From NCBI GenBank assembly GCA_937901265.1, contig CALCHA010000576.1:1-7449 (forward strand): DNA of 7,449 bases. Reading direction: 5' to 3'. This DNA comes from an uncultured Phycisphaerales bacterium (GTDB taxonomy: Bacteria; Planctomycetota; Phycisphaerae; WQYP01). The stretch's first letter is position 1. Each line of letters begins with the position of its first letter. This document shows positions 4,893-7,449 of this stretch, piece by piece. The position numbers were made by a program, and so were the translations under genes. The notes under the pieces were generated by a model. That model saw only the letters and a list, made by a program, of their open reading frames with translations. It had not been told where the DNA came from and searched no databases.

Positions 4893-5411
4893 ATGGATCT
4901 ACGCAACGATGGCGGTAGGATGAAGCGAAACCAGCCCAGCAAGCTCAAGCTCGCCCAGGCGGCCGACGGTGGCGGTCCCTGGATCACGGTGGAGTTCTGT
5001 AGCTGCCTCAACAAGGCTCGCTGTGTCGAATGTGAAATCCTGAACGCCTGCAAAGATCATCACTTTCGCGAAGAAGACCTGTTCGCCATCAAGCTCGCCC
5101 TCGAAGAAGCGCTGGTCAACGCCGTCAAGCATGGCAACAAGCTCGACCCGCAAAAGATCGTCCGCATCCAGTACCGCGTCGCCAACCACCGCGTGGACAT
5201 CACCATCGAGGACCAGGGCCCCGGATTCAACCCCGCGGAACTGCCCGATCCGACCGCCGAGGAAAACCTCGAGATGACCTCCGGCCGCGGCATTCTGCTG
5301 ATGCGGGCCTACATGTCATGCGTCGTTTTCAATCCCGCAGGCAACAAGGTGACGCTGACCAAGTTCAACGATGGCTACGCGGAGCCGCGGGCGATGGCGT
5401 CCACTCTTTAA
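4893..5411 (+). CDS. RsbW/SpoIIAB-type serine kinase / anti-sigma factor with N-terminal Cys/His cluster
   Basis: 172 residues, cytoplasmic, GHKL ATPase fold. The N-box is LALEEALVNAVKHGN (68-82), with E72 as likely catalytic base and N76 for magnesium. The G1 box is EDQGPGF (106-112) and the G2 box SGRGILLMR (130-138). In this family the protein phosphorylates the STAS antagonist and sequesters a sigma factor or other target; the STAS gene lies directly upstream. Unusual is the segment just before the N-box: C36, C38, C44, C47 and C53, followed by H56 and H57, within 22 residues (CxC-x5-CxxC-x5-C-x2-HH). Such spacing could bind zinc or an iron-sulfur centre or form disulfides, making the switch redox- or metal-responsive; this is inference. 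C143 is a further cysteine. Neither a sigma factor nor a PP2C phosphatase gene is in view, so the target is unknown. Confidence 0.87.
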   Translation: MDLRNDGGRMKRNQPSKLKLAQAADGGGPWITVEFCSCLNKARCVECEILNACKDHHFREEDLFAIKLALEEALVNAVKHGNKLDPQKIVRIQYRVANHRVDITIEDQGPGFNPAELPDPTAEENLEMTSGRGILLMRAYMSCVVFNPAGNKVTLTKFNDGYAEPRAMASTL

Positions 5412-5450
5412 CGAGCAGTTGGGGAGAGGGAAAGGGGGGGTGACTCCGCT

Positions 5451-6986
5451 CTACGGTCGCGAATCTTTTCGTGACAGCAGCGTAAAAAAGTCGTTCTTGT
5501 AGCGCTCCTCGAACTGGGCGCGTTCCGGAGCAAGGTCGGGGGAATTCCACAAATCAAAACGGCGATACTCAAACCACACGATGACGTTCTGGCAGCGCGC
5601 GATCTGCGCCTTCACGCGAGCCACCTCCCGTCCGGTGGGAATGCCCGGCTCGGGGAACCAGGCGTCGGGCATCTCGATGTTCGCCGGCAGGTGGGGGACC
5701 CACCCGTTGGTCATCAGGATCGTTGGCCCGTCGCCCACCTGGGCGAGGGTGCCGTTCCAGGCGGCCCACAGGTCGCTGTAAACCCACAGGCCTCCGGTGT
5801 CGCGCGGGCGTTCTTTGTACATCCAGCCATGAAACGCCAGCACCAGGATGGTGGTGTGCGAAAGCGCCAGCAGCACGCAGAGAGTGATGGCGGGCCAGCG
5901 GCGGTGGAGGCGGGCTTGGAGCTCGTCGGCGGCGAGCACCAGTGCCCACACGCCGAGGTAGGAGTAGTAGGTCCAGGAGCCGGTCCACCCGTAGAAGCCG
6001 AGAAGGAAGGCGGTCTGCAGGAGGCCAACGGTGGCGAGGATTTCCCACGTGGCGGGCCGGGCGATGGGGCGTCGGGCGGTAAGGTTGCGGCCGATGGCGT
6101 AAAGCGCCCCCGCCGCGCCGGTGAGCGCCGCCAGCAGCACCATGCCAACGGGCGTTCCGATATAGACATACCAGGGCTGTTTCCACCACAGCGCCAGGCC
6201 GGAGGTGTTGAAGAAGCCAAAGCCGGTGGCAGCGTAGGTCTTGGCGCCGGTGAGCGGAAGGAGCGTATTTTCCACCGGTCGCAGACCAATCCAGGCGGTG
6301 AGGATGGCCAGCAGCAGCGCGGCCATGACCGCCGCGCCAAAGAGGCCGCGGGTGAGATCGCGCCAGCGGCGATTCCGCGCCGCCTCCCCGGCCATGATGA
6401 CCAGCAGCAGCGCCCCATAGACGTACGCCATCGAGGGCTTGACGAAGAGGCACACCGTGAGCAGGGTGAGGGCCTGCCCGCGCTTGCCCTCGGATTGCGC
6501 CGCGAGCGCCAGCACGATGAAGAGGGCTTCCAGCGGGTGCGTGAGGGTGAGGTACGCCGGCATGACCGCCATCGGCAGGCCGATGAGGAGCAGGGCGATC
6601 GCGGGCCGTGAGAGGCGCAGCGCCCGAACCATCCGCGCGAAACCCCACGCGATGCCCAGTTCACAGAGCAGCGTGAGGATCCAGAAGGTGAGCGCCGAGC
6701 GGCCCAGCAGGGCGAAGCCGGCGCGGGCGAAGAGCAGCGAGAGCAGGCCGTGGGTATAGCCGAAGTCGATCGTGGGGACGTAACCTTTCTGCAGGAGCAT
6801 GTCGCCCTTGAGGACGGTGCCGGGGTCGTAGAAGGCGAACTGCTGCCAATCGCCGACCTGCGAGGTGGGGAGCTGCAGCAGGAAGAGCGCGAGGAGGATG
6901 CCCGCGATGAGGGCCGTCAGCGGCAGCAGTCGCGGCAGGCCCGGCGGGGGAGGGGAGGTGGAGTAGGCGAGTGTGGGCTGGGTCAT
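5451..6986 (-). CDS. Polytopic membrane protein, probable GT-C-type glycosyltransferase
   Basis: 511 residues. After a Pro-rich N-terminus, about ten to eleven hydrophobic segments are visible (near 21-39, 80-98, 100-118, 127-147, 150-165, 172-197, 213-235, 276-298, 312-331, 338-354 and 365-387). A soluble tail of about 120 residues (390-511) follows. The first large loop has VGDWQQFAFYDPG and KGYVPTIDFGYTHG (D46, D74), resembling the acidic first loop and PY-x-DF-x-Y-x-x-G pattern of GT-C enzymes that use lipid-linked sugars. The sugar and acceptor cannot be read. The ATG at 6986 is chosen because the open frame further upstream (to 7436) is low-complexity and overlaps the divergent gene. 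No Shine-Dalgarno precedes it; CACAAT sits at -15 to -10, so a very short leader is possible. It converges on the kinase gene with a 39-bp gap and no visible terminator. Confidence 0.78.
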   Translation of the reverse strand: MTQPTLAYSTSPPPPGLPRLLPLTALIAGILLALFLLQLPTSQVGDWQQFAFYDPGTVLKGDMLLQKGYVPTIDFGYTHGLLSLLFARAGFALLGRSALTFWILTLLCELGIAWGFARMVRALRLSRPAIALLLIGLPMAVMPAYLTLTHPLEALFIVLALAAQSEGKRGQALTLLTVCLFVKPSMAYVYGALLLVIMAGEAARNRRWRDLTRGLFGAAVMAALLLAILTAWIGLRPVENTLLPLTGAKTYAATGFGFFNTSGLALWWKQPWYVYIGTPVGMVLLAALTGAAGALYAIGRNLTARRPIARPATWEILATVGLLQTAFLLGFYGWTGSWTYYSYLGVWALVLAADELQARLHRRWPAITLCVLLALSHTTILVLAFHGWMYKERPRDTGGLWVYSDLWAAWNGTLAQVGDGPTILMTNGWVPHLPANIEMPDAWFPEPGIPTGREVARVKAQIARCQNVIVWFEYRRFDLWNSPDLAPERAQFEERYKNDFFTLLSRKDSRP

Positions 6987-7191
6987 AGGGAGGGTATTGT
7001 GCCGATGCGCTCGGAAATGGGGAAGGGGATCGAAAAGGGACCGCTCGATAGAGGGGCGGGGTCGGGGTAGATTTGGAACAGCCGGTGGAGAAGATGGACT
7101 GCGTGGGAGGCGGCGGGCTGTTGCGAATTCCACGGGATGTTGCGGCGGCAAAGGGCGGAGCGCTAAGGTGCGCAAATAGCGGAGGCGGTGC
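6987..7191. other. Divergent intergenic spacer, no gene seen
   Basis: 205 bp between the membrane protein gene and the right-edge gene, purine-rich on the plus strand. The best plus-strand promoter guess, TTGCGG (7140-7145) with TAAGGT (7164-7169) and an 18-bp spacer, is weak. No RNA gene, long repeat or operator-like palindrome was recognised. Confidence 0.5.
7181..7185 (+). promoter_or_regulatory. Shine-Dalgarno of the right-edge gene
   Basis: GGAGG lies 6 nt before the ATG at 7192. It is the best ribosome site in the window and fixes the start of the truncated gene. Confidence 0.7.
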
Positions 7192-7449
7192 ATGCGAGTT
7201 CTTGACTGGTGGGTGGCGGCGGTCATTCTGGCCGGTGCGGGGGGGCGGGCGGCTGGTGCGGTACAGACGCGGTGGGCGGGTGGCGAGGGGGCCTGGAGTG
7301 ATGCGGCCAAGTGGTCGGCCGGACTGCCCAATCCGCGGGAGGAGACGGCCGTGCGTGGAAAGAGCGTCGTGCGATTGGCGTCCGGACTGGCGGAGGCCGG
7401 CGATCTGGCCGAGGACCTGCTTGACCCCCGATTCACCCGGCGGGTTGGC
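7192..7449 (+). CDS. Secreted protein with WxGGxGxW motif, autotransporter-repeat/PEP-CTERM-like (partial, C-terminus outside window)
   Basis: 86 residues are open to the right edge. Residues 1-23 look like a signal peptide: MRVLDWW, a hydrophobic stretch, then AGA before VQTRW. Next comes W28-AGG-E-G-A-W35-S-D-A-A-K-W41-SAGLP. The pattern of tryptophans, GG and final LP is common at the start of planctomycete surface proteins with autotransporter-like beta-strand repeats or PEP-CTERM tails. The following stretch ETAVRGKSVVRLASG with AEAGDLAEDL fits the usual strand after this motif. A strong GGAGG supports expression. The function is unknown, and the anchor, if any, lies beyond the window. 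It is divergent from the membrane protein gene. Confidence 0.7.
   Translation, partial: MRVLDWWVAAVILAGAGGRAAGAVQTRWAGGEGAWSDAAKWSAGLPNPREETAVRGKSVVRLASGLAEAGDLAEDLLDPRFTRRVG

Noticed and set aside
5412..5450. Bidirectional terminator in the convergent gap
   Set aside because: The 39 bp are a purine run (G-rich) without an inverted repeat or a T-run.
5691..6611. Plus-strand open frame (306 codons) opposite the membrane protein gene
   Set aside because: Gly/Glu/Arg-rich shadow of a coding strand with obvious membrane segments.
6987..7436. 150-residue N-terminal extension of the membrane protein
   Set aside because: It is Pro/Ser/Arg-rich low complexity with a GTG start, and it lies opposite the right-edge gene with its own signal peptide and ribosome site.
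1..7449. Mobile element, CRISPR array, toxin-antitoxin or defence system
   Set aside because: No transposase, integrase, regularly spaced repeats, terminal inverted repeats or defence-type domains were recognised in any frame.

Overview
The window is GC-rich, with strong C/G bias at third codon positions. Several traits point to a planctomycete, possibly Phycisphaerae-like: a secreted parallel beta-helix protein ending in a PEP-CTERM sorting tail, a STAS protein with an LSSAALG phosphorylation loop, an RsbW-type kinase, and pseudopilin genes. Verrucomicrobiota are the main alternative. This placement rests on family knowledge; no marker gene is present.

Left part (1-1276): a pseudopilin cluster. 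A minus-strand gene cut by the left edge (1-201) encodes a PilX/GspK-like N-terminus without Glu5. Divergent from it are two overlapping plus-strand pseudopilin genes (315-719 and 716-1276, joined by ATGA), GspI/PilV-like and GspJ/PilW-like. Together they resemble the minor pseudopilins that form the tip of a type II secretion or type IV pilus fibre. The divergent spacer carries a CGATAAC box in front of each side.

Middle (1501-4273): a secreted PL9-type pectate lyase-like protein with PEP-CTERM anchor, then a GT2 glycosyltransferase with an extra C-terminal Rossmann-like domain. The glycosyltransferase has no Shine-Dalgarno but has GATAAT exactly at -12 to -7 from its ATG, which suggests a leaderless mRNA.

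Regulatory module (4281-5411): a near-consensus sigma-70 promoter (TTGACA-N16-TATGAT) begins 7 bp after the glycosyltransferase stop and drives a STAS anti-sigma-factor antagonist (RsbV/SpoIIAA type). After a 134-bp spacer with inverted repeats comes an RsbW/SpoIIAB-type kinase/anti-sigma factor with an unusual Cys/His cluster before its ATPase N-box. The pair forms a likely partner-switching module. No sigma factor or PP2C phosphatase gene is in view.

Right part (5451-7449): a convergent minus-strand polytopic membrane protein, probably a GT-C-type glycosyltransferase. Divergent from it, a plus-strand gene is cut by the right edge (7192-7449) and encodes a secreted protein with a WxGGxGxW...W...LP motif. 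No tRNA, rRNA, CRISPR, insertion sequence or phage gene was seen. The strongest candidates for something new are the Cys-rich kinase and its structured mRNA, and the shared CGATAAY start-proximal box.
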